A stretch of 46,071 nucleotides of DNA, taken from assembly GCF_000374825.1 (NCBI RefSeq), contig NZ_KB895397.1, forward strand, positions 1 through 46,071, in the 5' to 3' direction. The notes beneath the pieces were generated by a model, which was not told the DNA's origin, did no database searches, and worked only from the letters and a program-made list of their open reading frames with translations. The position numbers and the translations under genes are program-made. The stretch is from Paenibacillus sanguinis 2301083 = DSM 16941. Lineage in GTDB: Bacteria > Bacillota > Bacilli > Paenibacillales > Paenibacillaceae. Positions 6,486 to 14,870 of this stretch are shown here, piece after piece (position 1 is the stretch's first letter; each line of letters opens with the position of its first letter).

Positions 6486-8687
6486 ATGCAGGTACAAGAT
6501 AATTATTTGGAACATAAGCGACTAGAGACCGGACTGGCGCTAAATGAGGCGCAAAGGCAGGCGGTGGAGCATACTGAAGGCCCGTTGCTGCTGCTGGCCT
6601 CGCCAGGCTCGGGCAAGACGACCACGATCATGATGCGTATCGGCTATCTGATTGAAATGAAGGGCATTCAGCCTTCAAGGATCAAGGCAGTGACCTTTAG
6701 CCGGGCCTCGGCCTCAGACATGAAGGAGCGGTTCAAGCGGCTTTTTCCCCGGCTACAGCCCGTCGACTTTTCCACCATACATAGTCTGGCCTTTGAAATG
6801 ATGAGAGAGCATTTTCGCCGGACGGGCACGGCCTATCGCATTATTGAGGGAGAGGTCCATCTGGAGGAGGTGCCAAGGCCGGAGGATGAAGCGACATGGA
6901 TGCTCCATAAGAAGATTTTGTTAAGGAACTTGTTCAAATCCGCGACTGGCGAGCATATCACCGATGATCAGATGGACGAATTGACGACTTATATAAGCTA
7001 TATCAAGAATAAAATGCTTCCCGTGGAAAAGTGGTCCACAGTCAAAACAAACGTTCCGCAAGCAGAGCATATTCTTCAGGAGTATGAGCGAGTGAAGAGG
7101 ACAAGTCATGTGGGGCGGCTGATCGATTATGACGATATGCTGGTGATCGGGCATGAAGCTCTTGAGACTGATCCGCAGCTTCTGCGTAAATACCAGAACC
7201 GCTATGATTATGTATTAACCGACGAAAGCCAGGATACGTCCCTGATTCAGCATGCCATTCTGGAGAAGCTGGTTCAGCGTCACGGTAATCTCTGCGTGGT
7301 GGCTGACGATGATCAAAGCTTGTACAGCTGGCGAGGGGCTGAGCCGGCTTATCTCTTGAACTTTAAACAAACTTATCCTTCGGCTCTTACTTTGTTCATG
7401 GAACATAACTATCGTTCCTCGAAGGAGATCGTCGAGACAGCAAATCAGTTTATTCAACGCAATCTTAATCGATATCCCAAGCAGATGTTTACTCATAATC
7501 AGGCTGAGCGGCCGATCCAGTTCAAGAGCTTGGCGGATTACAAGGAGCAGGCCAAATATTTGGTGCGGCAAATGAAGCAGGTGAACGACCTTGGTGAAGT
7601 AGCGGTGCTGTACCGGAACAATTCCTCGGCGATTGCTTTGATGAATGAATTTGATCGCGAGGGTATTCCCTTTTATATGAAGGATGCGGACAATCGCTTT
7701 TTCTCCCATTGGGTAGTAGAGGATATTCTGAATTTTATGCGGATGACCTTTACCGATAAGCGAGCCGATATTTTGGAAAAAATTCATTTGAAATTAGGCG
7801 GATACATCAGTAAGCAGCAAATGGCGGCGTTGAAGGAAATCCACAATGGGGAATCTGTGTTCGATAATCTAATAACTCATGTCCCGTTGCAGGATTACCA
7901 AATCAAGCCGCTGCGGGATGGGAAGGAGACCTTCCAGCAAATGAGGGGTATGCCGCCGCTTCAGGCCATCCGTGTCATTCGGACTCGGCTGGGTTATGAG
8001 AAGGCCCTGGAGAAGAGCTGCGAGCGTATGGGATTCCGTAAGGAATCCCTGCTGGGGATCTTGAATACACTGGAGGACATTGCTGCCGGATTGGACACCA
8101 TGGAGGACTTCGCCAGCCGTCTTCAATATTTGAAAGCCTTACTGAAAACAGCCCGCTTCAGGAAAGGACAATCTGTGGTCACCTTCTCAACGATGCATAG
8201 CTCCAAGGGGCTGGAGTTTGATCGAGTGTATATGATCGACCTGGTGAATGGCATCATTCCCTCCACGGAGGACGCGGCAAGTGTCGAGCTTATGGAGGAG
8301 GCAACCCGATTATTTTATGTAGGCATGACCCGAGCCAGGAGTCATCTGGAGCTCATCAGTTATCGAGCCAGGGATGGAGAGGAAGCAGTGGAATCGACCT
8401 TTGTCGCTGCGGTAAAAGATATTGTCTACCCGGACAAGAAGCGGAGGGAGCAAGGAGATAAGCCGGTTCAACAGACGCAGGTGTCAGCACCCCTAAATCC
8501 TAATGCAATTCGCTCCCAAGCCGGGCTTGTAGAAGGTGGAGCAGTCAAGCACAATACTTATGGAATCGGCACGATTATTCAGGTGAATGAACAGCGCGTT
8601 CATGTGCGGTTTGCTTCGGGCGAAAAAGCGTTGTCAACGTCCATATGCCTGGATAAAGGGCTGTTGGAACCAGCTTCACAAAATTAA
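6486..8687 (+). CDS. UvrD/PcrA-like (SF1A) ATP-dependent DNA helicase
   Basis: A 733-residue superfamily 1A helicase, shorter and distinct from PcrA, resembling the YjcD group. Motifs in order: Q motif LNEAQRQAV; Walker A ASPGSGKTT (residues 39-46); motif Ib FSTIHSLAF; Walker B variant LTDESQDTS; motif III ADDDQSLYSWRGA; motif IV NYRSS; motif V FSTMHSSKGLEFDRVYMIDL; motif VI EATRLFYVGMTRAR. The C-terminal 60 residues (GGAVKHNTYGIGTI) form a small domain like the one ending PcrA/UvrD, which contacts RNA polymerase there. ATG follows AAGGAAATGAG. Monocistronic. The DNA repair pathway it serves is not evident. Confidence 0.9.
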   Translation: MQVQDNYLEHKRLETGLALNEAQRQAVEHTEGPLLLLASPGSGKTTTIMMRIGYLIEMKGIQPSRIKAVTFSRASASDMKERFKRLFPRLQPVDFSTIHSLAFEMMREHFRRTGTAYRIIEGEVHLEEVPRPEDEATWMLHKKILLRNLFKSATGEHITDDQMDELTTYISYIKNKMLPVEKWSTVKTNVPQAEHILQEYERVKRTSHVGRLIDYDDMLVIGHEALETDPQLLRKYQNRYDYVLTDESQDTSLIQHAILEKLVQRHGNLCVVADDDQSLYSWRGAEPAYLLNFKQTYPSALTLFMEHNYRSSKEIVETANQFIQRNLNRYPKQMFTHNQAERPIQFKSLADYKEQAKYLVRQMKQVNDLGEVAVLYRNNSSAIALMNEFDREGIPFYMKDADNRFFSHWVVEDILNFMRMTFTDKRADILEKIHLKLGGYISKQQMAALKEIHNGESVFDNLITHVPLQDYQIKPLRDGKETFQQMRGMPPLQAIRVIRTRLGYEKALEKSCERMGFRKESLLGILNTLEDIAAGLDTMEDFASRLQYLKALLKTARFRKGQSVVTFSTMHSSKGLEFDRVYMIDLVNGIIPSTEDAASVELMEEATRLFYVGMTRARSHLELISYRARDGEEAVESTFVAAVKDIVYPDKKRREQGDKPVQQTQVSAPLNPNAIRSQAGLVEGGAVKHNTYGIGTIIQVNEQRVHVRFASGEKALSTSICLDKGLLEPASQN

Positions 8688-8717
8688 AACCCAGCCGACG
8701 ACCGTTGGCTGGGTTTT
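8686..8717. terminator. Bidirectional terminator, helicase / nitroreductase
   Basis: AAAACCCAGCC pairs perfectly with GGCTGGGTTTT. An A run and a T run on the two sides allow use from both converging genes. Confidence 0.85.
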
Positions 8718-8746
8718 ATAATGATGATGACACCAGGGAAATCGGT

Positions 8747-9382
8747 TTATTTCCACTGGGCAACTTGTTCGATCGGCAGGCGAACGGAGGTGTAGCCCGC
8801 ATCCGCCGCTTTACCAATGGACAGCAGCATCACAGGGAAATAGCGCTCTTTATCCAGCCCGAGACTTTCAGCAATATTCTCCTTGTCATAGCCTCCAATC
8901 GGATTCGTATCGTAGCCATGAGCACGGGCTACCAGCATGAGCTGCATGGATACCAGACCACCGTCAATCAGCACGGTATATTTGTTCACTTCAGGGCTCA
9001 TGTTGGCGTAATGGCTGGACAGTGCCGTAAGCTGTCTATCCTTGACTTCCTGCGGCATGTAGCCAAGCTCGACCGCCTTGCCGTAGATGGCTTCGGCATT
9101 CTCAAAGCTGTTCAAATCGCCAAAAACAGCAATAACCGCAGACGAGGTCGTTACCTGCTGCTGGTTAAAGCTGGCCAAGGGTGCCAAGGCTGCTTTAGCT
9201 TCCGGGCTTTCGATAATGACGAAACGCCAAGGCTGCATATTGGTGGAAGAAGGGGCAGTTGTGGCCTCCTTCAGTATCTCAGTCATTTCCTCTTTGCTAA
9301 TCTTCACTTCCGGATCGTAAGAACGTATAGAACGGCGTCCGGTCATAATTTCATAAAAATCATTAGTTTTAATGTAGCTCAT
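8747..9382 (-). CDS. Nitroreductase-family flavoprotein (NAD(P)H-dependent)
   Basis: A 211-residue FMN-dependent oxidoreductase that typically reduces nitroaromatics or quinones. The start FYEIMTGRRSIRSYDPEVKI holds the family RRSIR motif that binds FMN phosphate, followed by APSSTNMQPWRFV. The latter half has NPIGGYDKENIAESLGL, as in YdgI/YodC-type enzymes. ATG follows AAAGGAGAGAGAAACC. It lies 16 bp downstream of a MarR-type regulator on the same strand, so the two are probably one transcript and the regulator likely controls the enzyme. Confidence 0.9.
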   Translation of the reverse strand: MSYIKTNDFYEIMTGRRSIRSYDPEVKISKEEMTEILKEATTAPSSTNMQPWRFVIIESPEAKAALAPLASFNQQQVTTSSAVIAVFGDLNSFENAEAIYGKAVELGYMPQEVKDRQLTALSSHYANMSPEVNKYTVLIDGGLVSMQLMLVARAHGYDTNPIGGYDKENIAESLGLDKERYFPVMLLSIGKAADAGYTSVRLPIEQVAQWK

Positions 9383-9398
9383 GGTTTCTCTCTCCTTT

Positions 9399-9836
9399 TT
9401 ATTTAGGTTGCATGCTATCCAAATTATGAGTCAAACGCGCCAGCAGCTCAGACATATTCCGCAGATCGCCAGGCTCCAAGCTGTGGAACAGCTGCTCCAT
9501 AAACTGCGTTTTCTCCTGGCAGTAGGCTTCGATCTGCTCTCTTCCTTGAGAAGTCAATGCGACCAAGATTATGCGGTTATCCGCAGGATTGCTTCTGCGG
9601 GTTACCATGCCTGAGGCCTCCAGTTGCTTTAAGTGTCGGGTAATAGCCGCTGCGTCTATGTCAAGCGTTTTTTGCAGTGAGGCCTGGCTCAGTTCCTCAG
9701 CTTGAAACAAGGCTACCAGCATCATCAGCCGAGAAGAACTAATGCCTGCACATTGTTCAAACTTGGGGCTTAGCTTCTTGGTGAACTGCTGTAGCTGGTC
9801 AAAGACGTTGAAAGATTGCGGTTTGTCAGACGTCAA
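9399..9836 (-). CDS. MarR-family transcriptional regulator
   Basis: A 145-residue winged-helix repressor of MarR type. The core reads LSQASLQKTLDIDAAAITRHLKQLEASGMVTR, the recognition region, then the wing residues NPADNRI. The start is TTG at 9836, with AAGGAGGG 5 bases upstream; the longer open frame to 9929 runs through the promoter and is rejected. It is first in an operon with the nitroreductase. Dyads at 9870-9898 lie over its promoter, so it probably represses itself and the nitroreductase until a ligand such as a quinone or phenolic binds (inferred from the family). Confidence 0.88.
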   Translation of the reverse strand: MTSDKPQSFNVFDQLQQFTKKLSPKFEQCAGISSSRLMMLVALFQAEELSQASLQKTLDIDAAAITRHLKQLEASGMVTRRSNPADNRIILVALTSQGREQIEAYCQEKTQFMEQLFHSLEPGDLRNMSELLARLTHNLDSMQPK

Positions 9837-9869
9837 GGTGCCCTCCTTCTCATCTAATGTGATCAATTC

Positions 9870-9898
9870 ATTGATACTATCAATTATTGACCCGTCAA
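9870..9898 (-). promoter_or_regulatory. Promoter with two operator dyads for the MarR/nitroreductase operon
   Basis: On the minus strand, TTGACG (-35) is followed after 16 bp by TATCAA (-10). Plus-strand 9870-9884 is a perfect 15-bp dyad, ATTGATACTATCAAT, over the -10. 9887-9898, TTGACCCGTCAA, is a second dyad over the -35. MarR proteins bind such dyads, so autorepression is inferred. Confidence 0.65.
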
Positions 9899-9986
9899 AT
9901 AATATAACGAATTTCTTGGCATCTCGCAAGTGCTGCGCAATAATAGGTAATATATCCAGTCCGGCTATCTATAGGAGATGAAACAT

Positions 9987-11285
9987 ATGACAGAACGTAT
10001 ACCTTGCAAGAATGAGGGGTGCAAGGCGACCATTCTGCCGGCAACGGCAGCCAAGACGGGGGGCATTTGCATGCCTTGCCATCAGGAGAAGGAGCGTCAG
10101 GCATACCAGGAGTATATTGAGAAGAACCGCCGGGATGTTAACTTATTTGCAGATATGACTGACCCGGTGGAGATTTTGCAGACCATGTACGAACCAAGAG
10201 AGCATGACCCATTCATTCGTTATATTCCCTATTTCCAAACAGCGGAGCAAATCTATCTCTCTTTACAGGAGAACGAACTGGGCAGGATGGTGAGCTACGG
10301 CGTGAAAAAGCTGGATTCCGGGGATGAGGACACCGGCATAGATGTTTTGCTGTCCCTGGTGTGCTACCGGGGAGTGAGATTGGAGGACGAGGTGCTGAAG
10401 CTTGTGTCTCAATTGGAACATTTCCCGGGGGTGTTGTTCAGAGGGGCTTCCAGCCGGATGCGCAACTATTTACTGGAGCGAATTATCCATGATCAAGACC
10501 GCCGCCATGCCTTGCTGCTCGCATGGGTTTGGATAGAAGATGCAGTCGTAGTGGAGCAACTTCACCAATGGCGGCTTCATGCACCAGCCTGGATGGAAGA
10601 ATTGCCTGTTCCTCCCGAGGAGCTTGCGCTGGAGGCGGGCTGGGAGCTGACGAATGAAGGAGAACGGCGCTGGTTATTTCTGGAGCCCAGCTACCAGATG
10701 GTTCCGGTCGAGCCGGAAGAGTTGATAGGGGCTAGGCCTTTAGCTTATGAAGAGAAGCTCTTAATGCCTAGCAAACATACCTGTCCCTGGTGTCAAGGCT
10801 CTTTGACCACCTTAATAAAAGTGAACACGCATCACCCCGCCGTGCAGCCTCTGTCTTATTCGGGAGAGATAATTACCATTGAAACCTGTGTGGATTGTTC
10901 CTGTTACGGTGCAGTATATATGGAATTGGACGAGCAAGGGAATACCCGGTGGAGTTCCTACAATCAACGTCCGGATTATTTGCCGGAGCGCAAGCCTGGG
11001 GAATCGCGAAGTGATGAGACATTTCCGCCATTTCGGCTCGCAGCTTCCCCGCGTCATGGCTGGCACGCAGCTAGCTGGATGCTGGAGTCGGCAGCATCTC
11101 AGCTTGGAGGACATCCAACCTGGATTCAGGATACCGAATACCCGATCTGTCCTTGTTGCGGGAAGCGGATGATTAACTTGGGACAGATTGACTGGGCGGA
11201 GGTCGAGCAATATGGAGAAGGCAATTATTATATGTTCCTTTGTCCGCAGGACCGGATCACGGCTACGAATTTTCAGCAGACCTAG
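9987..11285 (+). CDS. DUF1963/YwqG-like protein with N-terminal zinc-knuckle
   Basis: A 432-residue protein of unknown function. Residues about 5-33 carry CKNEGC and CMPCH, a likely four-cysteine zinc site. The middle (about 60-200) is acidic and helical with no motif I recognise. A second CxxC pair (CPWC, then CVDC) follows near 260-300. The last 90 residues, with LGGHPTWIQDTEYPICPCCG and NLGQID, resemble the C-terminal half of DUF1963/YwqG proteins. ATG at 9987 has AGGAG 9 bases upstream; the ATG at 9978 touches that site. It is divergent from the marR gene. Confidence 0.6.
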   Translation: MTERIPCKNEGCKATILPATAAKTGGICMPCHQEKERQAYQEYIEKNRRDVNLFADMTDPVEILQTMYEPREHDPFIRYIPYFQTAEQIYLSLQENELGRMVSYGVKKLDSGDEDTGIDVLLSLVCYRGVRLEDEVLKLVSQLEHFPGVLFRGASSRMRNYLLERIIHDQDRRHALLLAWVWIEDAVVVEQLHQWRLHAPAWMEELPVPPEELALEAGWELTNEGERRWLFLEPSYQMVPVEPEELIGARPLAYEEKLLMPSKHTCPWCQGSLTTLIKVNTHHPAVQPLSYSGEIITIETCVDCSCYGAVYMELDEQGNTRWSSYNQRPDYLPERKPGESRSDETFPPFRLAASPRHGWHAASWMLESAASQLGGHPTWIQDTEYPICPCCGKRMINLGQIDWAEVEQYGEGNYYMFLCPQDRITATNFQQT

Positions 11286-11422
11286 AATCCTCGCGGATTC
11301 GCCCTGGAAGCATGGTGAATCAAAGGAGCTTGCGGATAACCCCTCCTTCTTTTTTTGCCCTGTCCCGCATAGGTTGTATCGTAGGTGATCCTCTGTTTTT
11401 GACGGTAGTAGGGGGGCTAGAC

Positions 11423-12295
11423 ATGCGAATACGACGCGGGTGGCGAAGCCGGAGGAGACGGCCGGGAAATCGGCGGAAAATATGGATCATAATGCTCGTC
11501 GTAGTCATATTGGCAACATTTCAGTTCATGAGTTATGTAGAGCGCCGAATGACCAAGCCCATTGTTCACCTGGCCCAAATCCGGGTGAAGCAAATTGCCA
11601 CAGAGTCCATTAACGATGCTATTACTGCCCAGGTGGCCAATCAGCAGCAGGTAGAGGAATTAATTGATTGGAAGACAGATAATACAGGGAAAATCACCGG
11701 GTTTATGTTGAATTACTCCGCGCATATGAAGGTAACCTCGGAGACGATTCAAACGGTTCGCCATACGCTCGACGAAGTATCCCGGCTATCGGAATCGATT
11801 CCGCTCGGTCAGGCATTGGGCAGCCCCATTCTTGCCTCCTTTGGGCCTGGCATTCCTATCAAGATCGAGCCTAAGGGGGATGTGAAGGTCGATCTGAACA
11901 CCAGGCGCCAGGATGCTGGAATCAACATGATTCTGGTCGAGGTATTTTTGCGGGTCAAGACGGAACTGGCCGTAGTTGTTCCCTTCAATATAGAATCCCA
12001 GGCGGTAGAGACGGAAATCCCGGTATCTTACCTTCTCGTGGTTGGGGATGTGCCGATGTACTATTATGATAGCAATGGCAACCCGGTGGGAGATACGCGG
12101 CCTGATGCGCCCAACATTGCCTTGCCGGCGCTTCCGGAGAATAGCCAATCACCTGGCAGTGTGGAGGATGGAACCGTCTTGCCTGGCACTGCCCCGGGCT
12201 CTGGTGAATCAGGTATTGCCGACGATCCGGCCAACATGCAAGGCGAGGAAGCGGGGCAAGGTGGAAAGGTCAATACAAATAGTGGGCATGAATAA
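11423..12295 (+). CDS. yunB: Sporulation protein YunB
   Basis: A 290-residue membrane-anchored protein of the YunB family, needed for normal spore formation in Bacillus; its biochemical role is unknown. A basic N-terminus is followed by one membrane segment (residues about 20-38, IWIIMLVVVILATFQFM). The conserved body follows (VKQIATESINDAITAQV, IPLGQALGSPILASFGPGIPI). The last 55 residues are a low-complexity P/G/S/E tail not typical of the family. ATG at 11423 follows GGGGGG at 7 bases. The lytH gene is convergent next door, and yunB-lytH-lipA-yutD clustering is also seen in Bacillus. Confidence 0.88.
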   Translation: MRIRRGWRSRRRRPGNRRKIWIIMLVVVILATFQFMSYVERRMTKPIVHLAQIRVKQIATESINDAITAQVANQQQVEELIDWKTDNTGKITGFMLNYSAHMKVTSETIQTVRHTLDEVSRLSESIPLGQALGSPILASFGPGIPIKIEPKGDVKVDLNTRRQDAGINMILVEVFLRVKTELAVVVPFNIESQAVETEIPVSYLLVVGDVPMYYYDSNGNPVGDTRPDAPNIALPALPENSQSPGSVEDGTVLPGTAPGSGESGIADDPANMQGEEAGQGGKVNTNSGHE

Positions 12296-12327
12296 AAGGG
12301 CGTCTATTTCTTGGACGCCCTTTTTTT
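12294..12327. terminator. Bidirectional terminator, yunB / lytH
   Basis: AAAAGGGCGTC pairs with GACGCCCTTTT, with seven T on the plus strand. The lytH stop codon lies inside the stem, so the two genes share the terminator. Confidence 0.85.
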
Positions 12328-13359
12328 GTTAGCTGCGCGATCAAGCTGCTCCCATCTTTTCAGGAGCGGGTACGGGTCAAACGCCCATTCACTGTGTCCG
12401 GTATCGCGATAAATACCGTAGTGCAGATGCGGCGGGAATTTCCCTGAGGTCCCCGGGGGACCATAGCCGCTGTTGCCAACCCAGCCAAGTGTTTGTCCAG
12501 GCTCGACAAAGTGTCCAACCTCAATCCCCTTCTCGTACCCTTGCAGGTGGGCAAAGTAATGATAACGGTTGTTGATGTCTCGGACACCAAGCCGCCAGCC
12601 GCCATAAGGGTTCCACCCCTTGGTTTCTACAATGCCATAGCAGACGCTGCGGACGGTGACGCCCATGGGAGCGAACAAATCCGTGCCTTCGTGAATGCGA
12701 AGACCGCCCCAGCCTCGTCTGTCTCCCCAGGTGTCCCGGTAGGTGTACGAACTACGAACCGGAAGGGGGAAGGAACTGGCTGACAAGTCCAGCTTGCGGA
12801 ATTTTTTATACATTTTAGCAAATTGGTGGATACGCTCTACAGCGATATTGTTCTGGTAATAGCGCCATAGACCGATGCGCAGGTCGTCTTCATGATAGCC
12901 AAAGCCCAGCAAATAAGATGCCATCGTAAACAGGGAGTCACGGTCGTTCTTCGGATCGGCAGCACCATCTGCGGTCGCGTCTTTTCCCATCCCGCCAAAC
13001 AAGCCAATTGTAGCGGGGTTATGGTCTTCAGGGTCCGGATTGAGCGGGCCGACCCAGGTTCCTGCCTTGAAGCGTATACCTGTCAAGCGGGACTCCTGCT
13101 GTTTGCGGGGAGTAATCGTGCGCTCGTATTGATCGATGGCAGCGATCCAATACCAAGGTACTCGGGTTAAAACCTCGATCTCTTCATATAGACCAAGGCG
13201 TTGCTCGTAAATGCTCGGCTCCGGAGGGGCCACGGGCTTCTCCTTGGCCGCGGCTGCGGCAAGGCTTGTCCCCAGACCGCCTAGACAGAAGGTTGTCAAA
13301 AGACTGAGGGCCATCATGTAACGGAGCCACGAAGTGCGGGTAATCAGATAAGACCTCAA
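12304..13359 (-). CDS. lytH: LytH-like M23 peptidoglycan endopeptidase
   Basis: A secreted zinc endopeptidase, by family an L-Ala-D-Glu endopeptidase that trims spore cortex peptidoglycan late in sporulation. The 351-residue product has a signal peptide or anchor (residues about 12-37, ending SLAAAAA). An N-terminal domain starts EIEVLTRVPWYWIAAIDQYER. The C-terminal M23 domain has zinc ligands in RIHEGTDLFA, HYFAHL and PHLHYG. TTG is the start, with AAGGAGGA upstream. It is divergent from lipA and convergent with yunB. The assignment to LytH rather than another M23 protein rests partly on the neighbours. Confidence 0.85.
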   Translation of the reverse strand: MRSYLITRTSWLRYMMALSLLTTFCLGGLGTSLAAAAAKEKPVAPPEPSIYEQRLGLYEEIEVLTRVPWYWIAAIDQYERTITPRKQQESRLTGIRFKAGTWVGPLNPDPEDHNPATIGLFGGMGKDATADGAADPKNDRDSLFTMASYLLGFGYHEDDLRIGLWRYYQNNIAVERIHQFAKMYKKFRKLDLSASSFPLPVRSSYTYRDTWGDRRGWGGLRIHEGTDLFAPMGVTVRSVCYGIVETKGWNPYGGWRLGVRDINNRYHYFAHLQGYEKGIEVGHFVEPGQTLGWVGNSGYGPPGTSGKFPPHLHYGIYRDTGHSEWAFDPYPLLKRWEQLDRAANKKRASKK

Positions 13360-13468
13360 GATGTAATTCCTCCTTCAACATAGACATTCCAACCAGCAAG
13401 ACCTTCTTAGGTTGAGGCAAAGTCTGTGTTTTTATTCCATATCCAGAGTATGTTTCCCAGTTCATTCA

Positions 13469-13477
13469 TGGTATAAT
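13469..13477 (+). promoter_or_regulatory. Extended -10 promoter for lipA
   Basis: TGGTATAAT combines TGN with a consensus TATAAT, 45 bp before the lipA start. The -35 region at 17 bp (TATGTT) is poor. Confidence 0.6.
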
Positions 13478-13521
13478 AGGGCAATGTGATTTGACTTCAA
13501 AGAGAAGGAAGGTCTTGCATC

Positions 13522-14418
13522 TTGGCAAAGAAAGCCCAGGAACCCAAGCCGGATTGGATTCGAATCAAGCTGACGACCGGAGACAATTATCAGGATATTA
13601 AGCAAATGATGCGCTCGAAAACCTTACATACGGTGTGTGAAGAAGCGCGTTGCCCGAACATATATGAATGCTGGGCCAATCGCACGGCTACATTTATGAT
13701 CCTGGGGGATATCTGCACGCGGGCCTGCCGGTTCTGTGCGGTGAACACAGGACTGCCGACAGAGCTTGATTTACAGGAGCCTGATCGGGTGGCCGAAGCT
13801 GCGGAGCAGATGAATTTGCGTCACTGTGTAGTCACCAGCGTAGCCCGTGATGATCTGAAGGATGGTGGTGCCGGTATTTTTGCCGGGACGATCAAAGCCC
13901 TTCGCCAGCGTCTTCCTCTTTGCAGTGTGGAGGTCCTGATTCCCGACTTTCAGGGCGATGAGGAGTCTCTGCGTATTGTAATGGATGCCAAGCCGGATAT
14001 TTTAAATCATAATATCGAAACGGTGGAACGCTTGTCTGACCGGGTTCGGGCCAAAGCCAAATATCGTCGCTCTCTCGAGCTGTTGCAGCGGGCCAAGCAG
14101 ATGAATCCGGATATCCCTACAAAATCCAGCATTATGCTGGGTGTGGGCGAAGAATGGGAAGAGATTTTACAAGCGATGGATGATTTGCGAGCTGTAGACT
14201 GCGATATTTTAACGATCGGGCAGTATTTGCAGCCTTCGCCACAGCATTTGCATGTTGAGAAGTATTATAAGCCGGAGCAATTCATGGAGCTGAAGGAAGA
14301 AGGCATGAAGCGGGGGTTCAGCCACGTAGAATCCGGCCCGCTGGTGCGCAGCTCCTATCATGCCCATGAGCAGGTGACCTCGGCCAAGAAGAAAGCGAGT
14401 GTATCTGCCTCATTGTAG
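13522..14418 (+). CDS. lipA: Lipoyl synthase
   Basis: A radical-SAM enzyme that inserts two sulfurs into protein-bound octanoyl groups to make lipoate for 2-oxoacid dehydrogenases and the glycine cleavage system. The 298-residue product shows both iron-sulfur sites: the auxiliary cluster Cys39, Cys44 and Cys50 ([12 protein letters not shown]) and the radical-SAM Cys65, Cys69 and Cys72 (CTRACRFC). [14 protein letters not shown] and the C-terminal [11 protein letters not shown] are family motifs. The start is TTG with AAGGAAGG 9 bases upstream. yutD follows on the same strand and is probably co-transcribed. Confidence 0.96.
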   Translation: MAKKAQEPKPDWIRIKLTTGDNYQDIKQMMRSKTLHTVCEEARCPNIYECWANRTATFMILGDICTRACRFCAVNTGLPTELDLQEPDRVAEAAEQMNLRHCVVTSVARDDLKDGGAGIFAGTIKALRQRLPLCSVEVLIPDFQGDEESLRIVMDAKPDILNHNIETVERLSDRVRAKAKYRRSLELLQRAKQMNPDIPTKSSIMLGVGEEWEEILQAMDDLRAVDCDILTIGQYLQPSPQHLHVEKYYKPEQFMELKEEGMKRGFSHVESGPLVRSSYHAHEQVTSAKKKASVSASL

Positions 14419-14482
14419 CAAGGCACTAGATAGCCAAACGGATGATGTATGTAAGATGATGTATGTAAAAGGAGGAGCGCCC

Positions 14483-14836
14483 TTGATTCAAATCGGCGGT
14501 AAAACCTACGAACTTATTCAGAACTACAAGGAAGCTTGGGACCCTGAGGCGTTCAAGCAGCGTTATAGCGAGGTACTGGACCGTTACGATTATATTATCG
14601 GGGACTGGGGCTACGAGAAGCTTCGCTTGAAGGGATTCCTTCGGGACAACCATCCCAAAGCCAACCGCGATACGTCTTATTCCGGTATCACGGATTATAT
14701 CAACGAATATTGCAATTTCGGCTGTGCTTACTTTGTGCTCCAGAAGGTTAAGGACAACCACAAGGAACGGGATTACAAAGAAAAAAATTCCGGCAGCGGC
14801 AAAGGACAGGCGCAAATAGAAACGGCCTCCGAATAA
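14483..14836 (+). CDS. yutD: YutD family protein (DUF1027)
   Basis: A 117-residue cytoplasmic protein of unknown function, recognised by YDYIIGDWGYEKLRLKGF and a following Y/C-rich stretch (YINEYCNFGCAYFVL). The start is TTG at 14483, with AAGGAGGAG close upstream; the open frame reaches 14399 but that part overlaps lipA and lacks a ribosome binding site. It is 64 bp after lipA, the same pairing as in Bacillus, which hints at a shared transcript. The stop lies within the terminator hairpin. Confidence 0.8.
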   Translation: MIQIGGKTYELIQNYKEAWDPEAFKQRYSEVLDRYDYIIGDWGYEKLRLKGFLRDNHPKANRDTSYSGITDYINEYCNFGCAYFVLQKVKDNHKERDYKEKNSGSGKGQAQIETASE

Positions 14837-14855
14837 TTCGGAAGGCCGTTTTTTT
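14821..14855. terminator. Terminator, yutD / S41 protease
   Basis: AACGGCCT and CCGAA pair with TTCGG and AGGCCGTT with one bulged A, followed by T5 on the plus strand. Confidence 0.85.
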
Positions 14856-14870
14856 ACGATCAGATAAGGA

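Noticed and set aside
8705..9406. 233-residue plus-strand ORF over the nitroreductase gene
   Set aside because: It overlaps a clear nitroreductase on the other strand and begins inside a terminator.
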